Shown: positions 1 to 8,252 of the stretch, piece by piece
How positions within the stretch are numbered: the first letter of the stretch is position 1
Layout of the letters: each line of letters starts with the position of its first letter
Origin: DASUFE01 sp036274675
GTDB lineage: Bacteria; Pseudomonadota; Gammaproteobacteria; HTCC5015
Direction of reading: 5' to 3'
NCBI GenBank assembly: GCA_036274675.1
Contig: DASUFE010000101.1
Coordinates: 1 to 49,874, forward strand
DNA length: 49,874 bases
Program-made: the position numbers and the translations under genes
Notes under the pieces: model-generated
What the model saw: only the letters and a program-made list of their open reading frames with translations
Databases searched by the model: none
What the model was told of the DNA's origin: nothing

Positions 1-1
1 G

Positions 2-196
2 GCCGAACGCGCCGGTGATATTAACCGCAGGCGCTGCCGGGAGATTTTCGAGCAGCGCTTCACGGCCGGCCGGATGGCGCGGGAATATCTGCGGGTGTAC
101 GAGCGATTGATCGGAACGGCGCAGCGCTTCGACGGCGGAGAGCCCGGCGTGATCGGGGATGCCAGCCAGGCGCGGCTGGTGGAAATTCGCGGATGA
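2..196 (+). CDS. glycosyltransferase, C-terminal end (partial)
   Basis: An open frame enters from the left edge and ends at TGA 194-196, leaving 64 residues. The visible part reads as the last helices of a GT4-type (GT-B fold) glycosyltransferase: a basic stretch, then FEQRFTAGRMAREYLRVYER, which matches the usual end of that family (a helix with RM..EYL..Y..L). Donor and acceptor cannot be told from this fragment. It lies 32 bp upstream of the debranching-enzyme gene on the same strand, so the two are probably co-transcribed and may act on the same glucan. The family call rests only on the C-terminal pattern. Confidence 0.6.
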   Translation, partial: AERAGDINRRRCREIFEQRFTAGRMAREYLRVYERLIGTAQRFDGGEPGVIGDASQARLVEIRG

Positions 197-228
197 CGCG
201 CCGGTTTTCCAACAAGAGGTAAAACTCC

Positions 229-2442
229 ATGATCGAAGAAGTAATCCAGATCCGGGACGACTATTACATTCTTTCGACCTCGCCGCGTATCGACGATCGA
301 ACGCAGGTGTTGAAACAGGGCGACATGTTCGCGGTCTTTGACCGCTTCGGGGATATCGAGGAATTCGGCACCGGCGAGCTTGGCGTCTACCATTGCGATA
401 CCCGCTTCCTGTCGCGCTTCAGCCTGGAACTGGAAAGAGGCAGACCCCTGCTGCTGAGCTCCACGCTGAAAAACGACAACATGGTCCTGGCCGTCGATAT
501 TATGAACCCGGATATCTGGCGTGACGGCGAGCTCGCGATTCCGCGCGGAACGATACACGTATTCCGCTCCAAGTTCCTGTGGGAAGGCGTGTGCCACGAG
601 CGCTTGCGCGTGCACAACTATTCGGACCGCGGCGTCGAGCTGGAACTGTCCATCCGATTTGGCGCCGATTTCGCCGATATCTTCGAGGTGCGCGGCGCCC
701 AGCGCAAGCAACGCGGCACGCGGCAGCCCGCGCAGATCATGCCCGACGGGATTCTGCTCGGCTACGAGGGACTGGACGGCTCGGTCCGCCGTACGCGAAT
801 CGTGTTCGACCCGCCGCCCGCGCGCATGAGCGATACTCACGTCTACTACCAGATACGTCTCGAACCCCATGCCGAGGAATGCTACCGCTGCGCCGTCCAC
901 TGTGAAGTGGAGGCGCGTGAGCGGGGAGGTGACGGCCGCAAGCTGCCGCAGGCCGTGCCCGCGCGCGCCATTGAGCCGGATTATGAAGAAGCCGCCCGCT
1001 GCCAGGCCGCAAGTTTCGAGCGCTTCCGCGCCGGCGATCCCGAGATACTGACTTCGAACGGGCAGTTCAACGACTGGCTGGCGCGTTCCTTGAATGATCT
1101 GCACATGATGCAGACGGACACACCCCACGGTCCCTATCCTTATGCCGGAGTACCCTGGTTCAGCACCATATTCGGCCGCGACGGAATCATCACGGCGCTT
1201 GAGACCCTCTGGTTCAATCCTTCAATAGCCCGTGGCGTACTGGCATACCTCGCCGCCACCCAGGCCGACACCGAGAACGACGAGCAGGACTGCCAGCCCG
1301 GGAAGATATTGCACGAGACGCGATCGGGCGAGATGGCGGCGCTCGGCGAGATCCCGTTCAGCCGCTATTACGGCACGGTGGACGCAACGCCGCTGTTCAT
1401 CATGCTCGCCGGCGCCTATTACGAGCGCACCGGCGACCTGGCTTTTATGCGTTCCATATGGCCGAATGTCGAACGCGCGCTGCACTGGATAGATCATTAC
1501 GGCGATATGGACGGCGACGGTTTTGTCGAGTACTTGCGGCAATCCGGGCACGGGCTCGCCAATCAGGGATGGAAGGACGCGCACGATTCGGTGTTTCATG
1601 CCAGCGGCGCGCTGGCGGAGGGGCCGATCGCCCTGTGCGAAGTGCAGGGTTATGTCTATGCCGCGAAACTGGCGGCCGCGAGCCTCGCTGGGTATCTGGG
1701 TGAGGATCTGCACGCGCAGGAACTGATCATACAGGCGCAGCAGTTGCGGCGCCGTTTCGAGGATGCTTTCTGGTGCGAGGACATGTCCACCTACGGCCTC
1801 GCGCTCGATGGCGGCAAGCGGCTGTGCCGGGTGCGCGCCTCGAATGCCGGCCACTGTCTGTATACAGGCATCGCGAGCAGTAACCGGGCTCCCCGCGTCG
1901 CGGCCGCGCTTACCGGCGAGTCGATGTATTCCGGCTGGGGCATTCGCACGGTGGCGACCAACGAAGGCCGCTACAATCCAATGTCCTATCACAACGGATC
2001 GATATGGCCGCACGACAACGCGCTGATCGCGGCGGGTTTCGCGCGCTATGGTTATAAGGACGAAGCGGTGAAAATCCTTTCGGGCCTGTTCGATGCCAGC
2101 GTCTTTTTCGGCCTGCACCGCCTGCCTGAGCTGTTCTGCGGTTTCCCGCGGCGCTCCGGCGAAGGCCCCATCCTGTATCCGGTATCCTGTTCGCCGCAGG
2201 CCTGGGCTTCGGCGGCAGTATTCATGCTGCTGAAGGCTTGCCTGGGCATGGAAGTGCTGGGCTTCGATCGCAGGCTGGTGTTCAACAATCCCGTGCTGCC
2301 GGAGTACCTGAAGGAAGTCCACATCCGCGGCCTGCGCGTCGGCGAAGCCAGCGTCGATCTCCTGCTCGCCCGCCACGACTCCGATGTCGGCGTCAACGTC
2401 CTGCGCCGCGATGGCAGGGTTACTGTCGCGGTTCTCAAATAA
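229..2442 (+). CDS. amylo-alpha-1,6-glucosidase (glycogen debranching-type enzyme)
   Basis: A 737-residue cytoplasmic glycoside hydrolase expected to hydrolyse alpha-1,6-linked glucose at glycogen-like branch points. Residues ~10-220 form the N-terminal beta-rich debranching domain (GELGVYHCDTRFLSRF near residue 48). Residues ~280-720 form the (alpha/alpha)6 barrel, with the family block FGRDGIITAL near residue 315 and YNPMSYHNGSIWPHDN near residue 583. It starts at ATG 229 after AGAGGT. Length is normal for the bacterial stand-alone family, which lacks the 4-alpha-glucanotransferase half of the eukaryotic enzyme. The glycosyltransferase upstream suggests a glucan or compatible-solute role, but the true substrate is not visible in the sequence. 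Confidence 0.9.
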   Translation: MIEEVIQIRDDYYILSTSPRIDDRTQVLKQGDMFAVFDRFGDIEEFGTGELGVYHCDTRFLSRFSLELERGRPLLLSSTLKNDNMVLAVDIMNPDIWRDGELAIPRGTIHVFRSKFLWEGVCHERLRVHNYSDRGVELELSIRFGADFADIFEVRGAQRKQRGTRQPAQIMPDGILLGYEGLDGSVRRTRIVFDPPPARMSDTHVYYQIRLEPHAEECYRCAVHCEVEARERGGDGRKLPQAVPARAIEPDYEEAARCQAASFERFRAGDPEILTSNGQFNDWLARSLNDLHMMQTDTPHGPYPYAGVPWFSTIFGRDGIITALETLWFNPSIARGVLAYLAATQADTENDEQDCQPGKILHETRSGEMAALGEIPFSRYYGTVDATPLFIMLAGAYYERTGDLAFMRSIWPNVERALHWIDHYGDMDGDGFVEYLRQSGHGLANQGWKDAHDSVFHASGALAEGPIALCEVQGYVYAAKLAAASLAGYLGEDLHAQELIIQAQQLRRRFEDAFWCEDMSTYGLALDGGKRLCRVRASNAGHCLYTGIASSNRAPRVAAALTGESMYSGWGIRTVATNEGRYNPMSYHNGSIWPHDNALIAAGFARYGYKDEAVKILSGLFDASVFFGLHRLPELFCGFPRRSGEGPILYPVSCSPQAWASAAVFMLLKACLGMEVLGFDRRLVFNNPVLPEYLKEVHIRGLRVGEASVDLLLARHDSDVGVNVLRRDGRVTVAVLK

Positions 2443-2466
2443 ATATCTAGAAATTAATAGAAGATG

Positions 2467-2569
2467 TTCTCGCAGGGACGCAGAGTCGCGGAGGACGCCG
2501 GGTTAAATTTTTTTAAATTAAACCTTTAGTTTCTCAGCGGACCCTGCGCCCTGCGCCACCGCGAGAGAC
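2467..2569. repeat. CTCTCGC-type intergenic palindrome, copy 1
   Basis: The left arm starts TTCTCGCAGGGACGCAGAG and the right arm ends with GCCACCGCGAGAGAC. The arms are imperfect inverted copies around an AT-rich centre (a run of T, then TTAAATTAAA). The element fills the gap between the plus-strand glucosidase gene and the minus-strand apaH gene, which converge here, so it could also fold as a bidirectional terminator-like hairpin. Confidence 0.8.
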
Positions 2570-2588
2570 TTTTGATTTGTATTTCCTG

Positions 2589-3425
2589 TTAATCTTCGAT
2601 TGGCTGTTTGGGTGTGCAGGCGACGCTGAGGAAGCGGGGGTCCGGGGTGTCGAGGCGCATCGCGGTCAGGGCGCCGCCCCAGACGCACCCGGTGTCGAGT
2701 GAGGTGACGCCGTTTTCGCGCACCAGCCCGAGCGCCGACCAGTGCCCGAACAGGATCCGCATGCCCGCGTTGCGTCGCCCGGGAACCCGAAACCAGGGGT
2801 AGAGGTTCTTGTTATCTTGCTTGCTCGGTTTGCCCTTGGTGTCGAGGTCGAGGCGCCCTTCAGCCGTGCAGTAACGCATACGGGTGAAACAGTTGGTGAT
2901 AAAGCGCCAGCGCTCGACGCCTTGCAGGTTTTCAGACCAGATGTCCGGCATGTCGCCATACATGCCTTGGAAATATTCGAGATAGTTTTCACTGCGCAGC
3001 AGACTCTCGAGTTCGCGCGCGCAGCCTTTAGCTGTCGCCAGATCCCATTGCGGGGGCAGGCCGGCGTGTATCATCACGTAATCGAGTTTGGGATCGTGAT
3101 GCAGCAGCGGACGGTGTCGCAGCCAGTTGAACAACTCGTCCCGGTCCGGCGCGCGCAATATGTCGCCCGTTGTATTGCGTGCCGTCAGCGGTTTCACGCC
3201 TGCAATGACCAGCAGCAGGCTAAGATCGTGATTGCCGAGAGTGACGACGGCGCCGTCGCCGAGATCCTTCACGAAGCGCAGGCATTCCAGCGACTGCGGA
3301 CCGCGGTTGACCAGGTCGCCGACGAACCACAGCTGGTCTCGCGCCGGATCAAAGTGCAGGCTGTCCAGCAGCCGCCGGAGCTCCGTGTAACAACCCTGAA
3401 CATCACCAATCGCGTAAACAGCCAT
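2589..3425 (-). CDS. apaH: symmetrical bis(5'-nucleosyl)-tetraphosphatase ApaH
   Basis: A 278-residue cytoplasmic metallophosphatase that splits diadenosine tetraphosphate into two ADP; in related bacteria it also decaps Np4-capped RNA. All the calcineurin-fold motifs are present: GDVQGC (residues 7-12), GDLVNRGP (36-43) and GNHD (64-67), plus later His residues in MIHAGLPPQW. Length matches the family. It is the last gene of the minus-strand series surA-pdxA-rsmA-apaG-apaH, an order common in gammaproteobacteria, but here palindromic repeats separate it from apaG. No strong Shine-Dalgarno sequence is seen before the ATG. Confidence 0.97.
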   Translation of the reverse strand: MAVYAIGDVQGCYTELRRLLDSLHFDPARDQLWFVGDLVNRGPQSLECLRFVKDLGDGAVVTLGNHDLSLLLVIAGVKPLTARNTTGDILRAPDRDELFNWLRHRPLLHHDPKLDYVMIHAGLPPQWDLATAKGCARELESLLRSENYLEYFQGMYGDMPDIWSENLQGVERWRFITNCFTRMRYCTAEGRLDLDTKGKPSKQDNKNLYPWFRVPGRRNAGMRILFGHWSALGLVRENGVTSLDTGCVWGGALTAMRLDTPDPRFLSVACTPKQPIED

Positions 3426-3460
3426 TTAAGAATTTTCGTAAGTAATCAAGAATAAAAAAT

Positions 3461-3566
3461 TTCTCGCAGGGGCGCGGGGACGCAGTGAACGCGGGGGTAT
3501 TTATGTTTCAAATTTAATATTTTTATTCTCTGCGTTCCCTGCGCCTCAGCGTCTCCGCGAGAGATC
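3461..3566. repeat. CTCTCGC-type intergenic palindrome, copy 2
   Basis: The left arm TTCTCGCAGGGGCGCGGGGA continues to GCAGTGAACGCGGGGG. The right arm runs CTCTGCGTTCCCTGCGCC and closes with GTCTCCGCGAGAGAT. The arms are about 40 bp and flank a 25-30 bp AT-rich loop. It occupies the apaG-apaH gap, so the apaG-apaH transcript would carry a long hairpin here. Confidence 0.85.
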
Positions 3567-3592
3567 TTCATTTTTCTTAAAACAAGATGTTC

Positions 3593-3976
3593 TTAGTGGA
3601 GGGTTCTGGGAACGGAGAGTACGAATTCGGGGATTTCGGCGTCGAAGGGGTCGCCCGCTTCGTCGACCATCTGATAGCTGCCGCCCATGGTGCCGACCGG
3701 AGTTTCGATCATGGTGCCGCTGGTATACTGGTAGCTCTCGCCGGGAGCCAGCTCGGGCTGCTCGCCCACCACCCCCTTGCCGTGCACCTCCTGTACCTTG
3801 CCGTTCGCGTCGGTAATGATCCAGTGGCGCGTCAGCAGCTTGGCGCTGAGATGGCCTTCATTGCGGATGGTGATGGTATAGGCGAAAACGTAGCAGCTGT
3901 CGTCCACGGAAGACTGGGATTCGACGAAAGTCGTCTTCACGTCGATTTTGATAAATTGTTTTTTTTCTTCATTCAT
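3593..3976 (-). CDS. apaG: ApaG family protein
   Basis: A 127-residue single-domain protein of the ApaG fold (fibronectin III-like beta sandwich), cytoplasmic. The family signature is clear: VFAYTITIRNEG, LLTRHWIITDANG, the glycine-rich GKGVVGEQP, and YTSGTMIETPVGTMGGSYQM. Its biochemical role is not settled; it is usually encoded between rsmA and apaH, as here. Length is normal for the family. It begins at ATG 3976 with no clear Shine-Dalgarno sequence. Confidence 0.96.
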   Translation of the reverse strand: MNEEKKQFIKIDVKTTFVESQSSVDDSCYVFAYTITIRNEGHLSAKLLTRHWIITDANGKVQEVHGKGVVGEQPELAPGESYQYTSGTMIETPVGTMGGSYQMVDEAGDPFDAEIPEFVLSVPRTLH

Positions 3977-4132
3977 GCCGGGTCCCGGGGTATGCGGAAT
4001 GCTTGGCAGCGGTGGAACATTATAACCAATCCAGGCTTAAAACAAAGCCGACATGGCTTAAAGCGATGTAGGGCATCGATAACAACAGTGATTTACTGCG
4101 GATTCAGTCACATTCCCGAATACAAGAAAAGA

Positions 4133-4530
4133 CCTCTCGCGGGGACGCGGAGGCGCAGGGAAACGCGGAGAAAAACATTTAAGGGTTTGTAATTGCCAGC
4201 TTGTACCCCATGTTTGTTGGGCCTTGATACTCATGGGGCCGCTAATGATTCACTCTCATATAGACATAGATCCCGAGTAGTAGCCGAATTCTTAATCTCT
4301 TCCAGAAGAGACTTCAGGGCCGGGACTGAGCGCAGAATAGATCCTGCGAAATCTAATTCTAAACTTTGCTGTTAAGGTTTAATGAAAAACTCTTTTCTCT
4401 TAAAAGCATTTCAAGTAAATATTCAATTTATAAATAACCCTGCGCATCCCTGCGTCGACGCACAGGACGTGCTAATGCCGTGGAGGCCAGGGATGGCCTT
4501 GGAACGGCGCCGCGTCCCTGCGAGAGATCT
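4133..4530. repeat. split CTCTCGC-type palindrome with ~270 bp of foreign DNA between the arms
   Basis: The 554 bp between apaG and rsmA hold no intact gene. The left arm lies at 4133-4175 (CTCTCGCGGGGACGCGGAGG then GCAGGGAAACGCGGAG). The right arm lies at 4440-4526, starts CCCTGCGCATCCCTGCG and ends with CGCGTCCCTGCGAGAGATC. The right arm is itself interrupted by a block at ~4455-4508 containing the small stem-loop AGGCC-agggat-GGCCT (4484-4499). The interior is AT-richer than its neighbours and carries a possible gene remnant. Confidence 0.7.
4231..4374 (-). pseudogene. possible gene remnant (about 47 codons, no start)
   Basis: On the minus strand a frame is open from an upstream TAA at about 4375 down to TGA at 4231-4233. 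It has coding-like composition (it contains LRSVPALKSLLEEIKNS) but no start codon with a ribosome-binding site. I do not recognise the family. It sits inside the split palindrome 4133-4530, which suggests residue of inserted DNA. It could equally be chance: a frame this short is weak evidence. Confidence 0.25.
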
Positions 4531-5331
4531 TTATTTATTTTTTATACCTGTCCAGGCATTGGCGAGTTTGGCGAAATCGGCCAGGCTCAGGGTTTCGGCG
4601 CGGGTGCCGGGATCGATGCCGAGTGCGGCGATAATGTCAGCGTCCAGAATGGGTTTGAGATTATTGCGCAAAGTCTTGCGGCGCTGCGAGAACGCCTGTT
4701 TCACTAGCGCGGAGAAATCAGCGTAGTTCTCGACCGGGCTGGGCGGCGCGGGGTGAGGCAGCAAGCGCACGATCCGCGAGTCGACTTTGGGTCTGGGGTT
4801 GAAGGCTCCCGGCGGCACCGTGAACAGGGGTTCGACGGCGCAGTGATATTGCAGCATTACCGACAACCGGCCGTAATCATCGGTATCAGGTTCCGCCGCC
4901 ATGCGGTCCACCACCTCCTTCTGCAACATGAAGTGCATGTCGCGGATAGCGGCGATGAATCCAATGAGATGGAACAGCAGCGGCGTGGAGATGTTGTAGG
5001 GCAGGTTGCCGACGAGGCGCAGTGGCCGCGCTGGCTCCGCGAGCGTGGAGAAATCAAACTCGAGCGCATCGGCTTCGTGGATAAGGAGTTCGCCCGCATC
5101 GCGGCAGCTTTCCCGTAACCGTGGAATCAGGTCACGGTCCAGCTCGACCGCCTGCAGGCGTTTTGCCTTTGCCAGCAACGGCCGCGTCAACGCGCCGAGC
5201 CCGGGGCCGATTTCCACCAGGTTATCGCCCGGCTGCGGCGAGATCGACATGACAATCTTCCCGACGATATTTTTATCCGTCAGAAAATTCTGCCCGAAAC
5301 GTTTGCGGGCTTTGTGTTTGTAGTCGGCCAT
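4531..5331 (-). CDS. rsmA: 16S rRNA (adenine1518/1519-N6)-dimethyltransferase
   Basis: A 266-residue RsmA/KsgA enzyme that dimethylates the two adjacent adenosines in the 3'-terminal hairpin of 16S rRNA during 30S maturation. Seen: RFGQNFL (residues 11-17), the SAM-binding loop VEIGPGLGALT (~39-49) and catalytic motif IV NLPYNIS (~109-115), followed by a C-terminal helical domain. Length matches the family. It starts at ATG 5331. It is the third gene of the pdxA-rsmA-apaG-apaH series and is bordered on both sides by palindromic repeats. Confidence 0.97.
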   Translation of the reverse strand: MADYKHKARKRFGQNFLTDKNIVGKIVMSISPQPGDNLVEIGPGLGALTRPLLAKAKRLQAVELDRDLIPRLRESCRDAGELLIHEADALEFDFSTLAEPARPLRLVGNLPYNISTPLLFHLIGFIAAIRDMHFMLQKEVVDRMAAEPDTDDYGRLSVMLQYHCAVEPLFTVPPGAFNPRPKVDSRIVRLLPHPAPPSPVENYADFSALVKQAFSQRRKTLRNNLKPILDADIIAALGIDPGTRAETLSLADFAKLANAWTGIKNK

Positions 5332-5353
5332 GGCTGGAAGATTATATATAAAA

Positions 5354-5640
5354 CATTTCTCGCGGGGGCGCAGAGACGCAGGGAAACGCGGGGTATATAT
5401 AAGCTTAATGTTTTATTGGCGGTTCTGTGGTTTTGGCCGCTTTTAGGCGAAGTGTATAGGAGCGCCTTTGGTTTTCAAATCGACTATATCTTGCTCGTCG
5501 ATTCACTCTTCTTGTTTTTTCAAAACTTCTAAGTTGCCCGGGTCTTGAGCTCTGATCTGAATCAGGTATAGGAATTATGTGTTTAAAGTTCATAGCCTTT
5601 TTCTCTGCGTTTCCCTGCGTCTCTGCGCCCTTGCGAGAGG
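5354..5640. repeat. CTCTCGC-type palindrome with ~200 bp between near-perfect arms
   Basis: The left arm (5354-5391) and right arm (5600-5639) are almost perfect inverted copies sharing the core GCGCAGAGACGCAGGGAAAC and the ends TTCTCGC / GCGAGAG. They are the best-preserved arms in the window. The ~205 bp between them are AT-rich and hold no convincing gene. The element fills the 319 bp gap between rsmA and pdxA. Confidence 0.85.
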
Positions 5641-5650
5641 TCTTGGTTTT

Positions 5651-6631
5651 TTATTTCTTCTTCGCGAGTTTGGCGGCCATTAAGAAAGCCTCGATCAGGC
5701 TGCCGGGGTCGGCTTTGCGGGTGCCGGCGACGTCGAGCGCGGTGCCGTGGTCGACCGAGGTGCGGATGATCGGCAGCCCCAGCGTGATGTTCACGGCCTC
5801 GCCGAATCCCACATGCTTCAGCACCGGCAAACCCTGGTCGTGATACATCGCCAGCACCGCGTCAAAAGGTTTAAGGCGTTTCGGGGTGAACAGCGTATCG
5901 GCCGCGAAAGGACCCTCCACCCTGATCTTCTGTTTGCGCATGCGCTCCAGCACGGGGATGATCACGCGCTGTTCCTCGTCGCCGAGATGTCCGCCTTCGC
6001 CGGCGTGCGGATTCAGGCCGGTGACTGCGATCACGGGCTTCCTGATGTGGAATCTTGTTCTCAGATCCTCATTCAGTACGCTCAAGGTACGCGTCAATCG
6101 CTCTTCGGTGATCGCGGCGCTTACCTCGCGCAACGGGAGATGGGTGGTGACGAGGGCTACCCGCAATCTTTTCGCGGCCAGCATCATGACCGGATAACCG
6201 CCCCCCGCGAGCCCGGCCAGATACTCGGTATGGCCGCTGAAAGGGATGCCGGCGTCGTTGATGATGCTTTTATGTACCGGTGCCGTGACGATCGCCGCAT
6301 AGTCACCCCGCCGGCAACCGCTCGCGGCGGTCTTCAATGTTTCCAATACGTAGTGGGCATTGGCCTTGTCCAGCAGCCCCGGTTTGACGGGGGCGGCGAG
6401 AGGGACGTGGTGGTAATAAAGAGTGCCCGCTTTGTGTTTGTTTGCATGCCCCGTATCCGGACGCAAATCGACTCTGAGCCTGAGCCGGCGCGCGCGTTCT
6501 TTCAGCAGCTCCGGGTCCGCGACCGCCACGGGTATGGCGGGAAGTTTCTTCAGCGCCAACATCAAAACGATATCGGGCCCGATGCCCGCCGGCTCACCCG
6601 CGGTGACCGCTATGCGCTGTGAAACACTCAT
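5651..6631 (-). CDS. pdxA: 4-hydroxythreonine-4-phosphate dehydrogenase
   Basis: A 326-residue cytoplasmic enzyme of the DXP-dependent pyridoxal phosphate pathway that oxidises 4-phosphohydroxy-L-threonine. Seen: the N-terminal TAGEPAGIGPDIVL, and the metal-site histidines in FSGHTEYLAG, LNPHAGEGG and MYHDQGL. The end matches the family (RTSVDHGTALDVAGT). The open frame runs 147 bp further upstream through repeat DNA, but ATG 6631 gives the family N-terminus, so I place the start there. Only a weak TTAGG precedes it. It lies between surA and rsmA, as in many gammaproteobacteria. Confidence 0.97.
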   Translation of the reverse strand: MSVSQRIAVTAGEPAGIGPDIVLMLALKKLPAIPVAVADPELLKERARRLRLRVDLRPDTGHANKHKAGTLYYHHVPLAAPVKPGLLDKANAHYVLETLKTAASGCRRGDYAAIVTAPVHKSIINDAGIPFSGHTEYLAGLAGGGYPVMMLAAKRLRVALVTTHLPLREVSAAITEERLTRTLSVLNEDLRTRFHIRKPVIAVTGLNPHAGEGGHLGDEEQRVIIPVLERMRKQKIRVEGPFAADTLFTPKRLKPFDAVLAMYHDQGLPVLKHVGFGEAVNITLGLPIIRTSVDHGTALDVAGTRKADPGSLIEAFLMAAKLAKKK

Positions 6632-6638
6632 CCTAAGT

Positions 6639-6830
6639 TCTCTCGCCGGGTACGCAGAAAACACTCCTCTCGCAGAGTACGCAACGACCGCAAGCGCAAA
6701 TTGTGTTCGCTGGGTCGGCGAAGATTGCAATGCAGTCCGCAACATTTGACCATGGGCGCCGCATGGCGATCCCTGCATCCTTTGCTAACAATCTTTTACC
6801 TATACAGCGCTCCGCGTCCTTTGCGAGAGG
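6639..6830. repeat. CTCTCGC-type palindrome with duplicated left arm
   Basis: Two left-arm starts occur in series (CTCTCGCCGGGTACGCAG at ~6640 and CTCTCGCAGAGTACGCAACG at ~6668). One right arm follows (GCGCTCCGCGTCCTTTGCGAG, ending ~6829). The ~120 bp between include a CATGGGCGCCGCATGGCGAT block that resembles the small stem-loop inside the 4133-4530 element. The repeat reaches to within 8 bp of the pdxA start codon and so probably forms much of the pdxA leader RNA. Confidence 0.7.
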
Positions 6831-6879
6831 TCTGCATTTTTTCAGGCGTGTTTTGTGAAAAGCCTTACCGTGCCGGCGC

Positions 6880-8238
6880 CTAGATTTGCATCCGGTAGTC
6901 GATATAAGCTTCGCTCCTCAGGCGCCGCAGCCACATCTCTTCCTCGATCGCGGCCTTGCGGCGGTAAATGGCGCGATGGGCCTGTTCGCGCTGGTACTCC
7001 GTGGTATTGTCGTAGTCGCGCCAGCCCAGGACCTGAACAATGTGCCAGCCGAAGTCTGTTTTAAAAGGCTCGCTGGTCTTGTTGAGCGGCAGTGTTTTGA
7101 CGACATTTTCGAATTGCACGGCGTAAATGGAAGGCTCGTTCCAGCCGAGATCGCCGCCCTTATCCTTGCTGCCCGGGTCCTCGGAAAATTGCGCGGCCAG
7201 CTTGGCGAAGTCGCCGCCCTTCTGTATCTGGTTGCGCAGATCGGAGATCTTGTCGTGAACCTGGCCGTCGCTTGCCAGTGCGTTCGCCTTCATGAGGATG
7301 TGACGCACGTGCGCCTGCCTGATGACATGGCGCTTGACACCCTTGGTTTCATGGAGCTTGAGAATATGGAAACCGCGCGGCGAACGTACCGGGCGCGAAA
7401 ATTCACCCGGTTTGAGCGACGACAGAGGCTTGGTGAAAACGCTCGGCAGTTCGCTCAGCCGGTTCCAGCCGAGATCCCCGCCTTCCAGGGCGTCCCGGGC
7501 ATCGGAACTGGTGATGGCGAGCTGCGCGAAGTCCTCGCCTTTGCGGAGTCTCTGGTACAGGTCTTCAGCCTTCTTCTCCGAGGCTTGTATCTCTTCCGGG
7601 CGCGCGGCTTCGGGGATGGCGACCTGGATGTGTGAAACCAGATACTGAATATCGTCGTTATGCCCCTGCATGCCCGCCAGGTAATCGTCTATCTCCTGTT
7701 CGGACACGACCACGCTGTTGTTCACCACGGCGCCGGTATACCGGTCCAGCATCAACTGTTGGCGCAGATCCTCGCGGTATTCCCGCCAGCTGAAGCCGTC
7801 TTTTTCGATTTTCTGCCGGTATTGCTCCAGTGAGAGTTTCTGCTGGGACGCCAACGCCTTGAGCGTTGCGTTGAGCGTCAGGTCATCGATGACCATTCCG
7901 TTGCGCTCCGCCTGGGCGAGCTGCAGTTTTTCCACGATCATGTGCTCGAGAACCTGGCTGATCAGCTCATTCTCGGGAGGCATCTTGATGTTCTGGGTGC
8001 GGATGCGCTTCTTGACCGTATCCATCGTATGCTGCAGTTCCGACAGCAGAATTACGTCCTGGTTGACGATGACGACCACCTTGTCGAGTAGCTGTTCGCC
8101 GTTCTTCGGCTCAACCGGAAGTTCCAGTTCTTCCTTTTCCTGCTTTTCCTGCTTTTCCTGTTGTGCGGCCGCCTGCGTTATGCCGGCGCAGCACAGCGCG
8201 AGCGCTAACAGTATTCTTGAAAGATTGAATGTTTGCAT
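6880..8238 (-). CDS. surA: periplasmic chaperone/peptidyl-prolyl isomerase SurA
   Basis: A 452-residue periplasmic chaperone for outer-membrane beta-barrel proteins. A signal peptide covers residues 1-~23 (ILLALALCCAGITQAAA). The N-terminal chaperone domain begins near LDKVVVIVNQDVILLSEL. Two parvulin-type PPIase domains follow: the first ~200-300 (SHIQVAIPEA, GGDLGWNRLSELP), the second ~305-410 (VRHILMKANA, GGDLGWNEPSIYAVQF). A triple QEK repeat just after the signal comes from a short tandem DNA repeat at ~8140-8163. The frame is open further upstream into lptD DNA, but ATG 8238 gives the signal peptide. It lies 14 bp downstream of lptD, whose product is a known SurA client. Confidence 0.96.
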   Translation of the reverse strand: MQTFNLSRILLALALCCAGITQAAAQQEKQEKQEKEELELPVEPKNGEQLLDKVVVIVNQDVILLSELQHTMDTVKKRIRTQNIKMPPENELISQVLEHMIVEKLQLAQAERNGMVIDDLTLNATLKALASQQKLSLEQYRQKIEKDGFSWREYREDLRQQLMLDRYTGAVVNNSVVVSEQEIDDYLAGMQGHNDDIQYLVSHIQVAIPEAARPEEIQASEKKAEDLYQRLRKGEDFAQLAITSSDARDALEGGDLGWNRLSELPSVFTKPLSSLKPGEFSRPVRSPRGFHILKLHETKGVKRHVIRQAHVRHILMKANALASDGQVHDKISDLRNQIQKGGDFAKLAAQFSEDPGSKDKGGDLGWNEPSIYAVQFENVVKTLPLNKTSEPFKTDFGWHIVQVLGWRDYDNTTEYQREQAHRAIYRRKAAIEEEMWLRRLRSEAYIDYRMQI

Positions 8239-8252
8239 TTTCTCGGTCCAGG

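Noticed and set aside
1222..2376. A 384-codon minus-strand open frame
   Set aside because: It is antisense to the debranching-enzyme gene and has no recognisable domain.
4193..4375. A 60-codon plus-strand frame between apaG and rsmA
   Set aside because: It has no ribosome-binding site, no family resemblance and lies inside a disrupted repeat.
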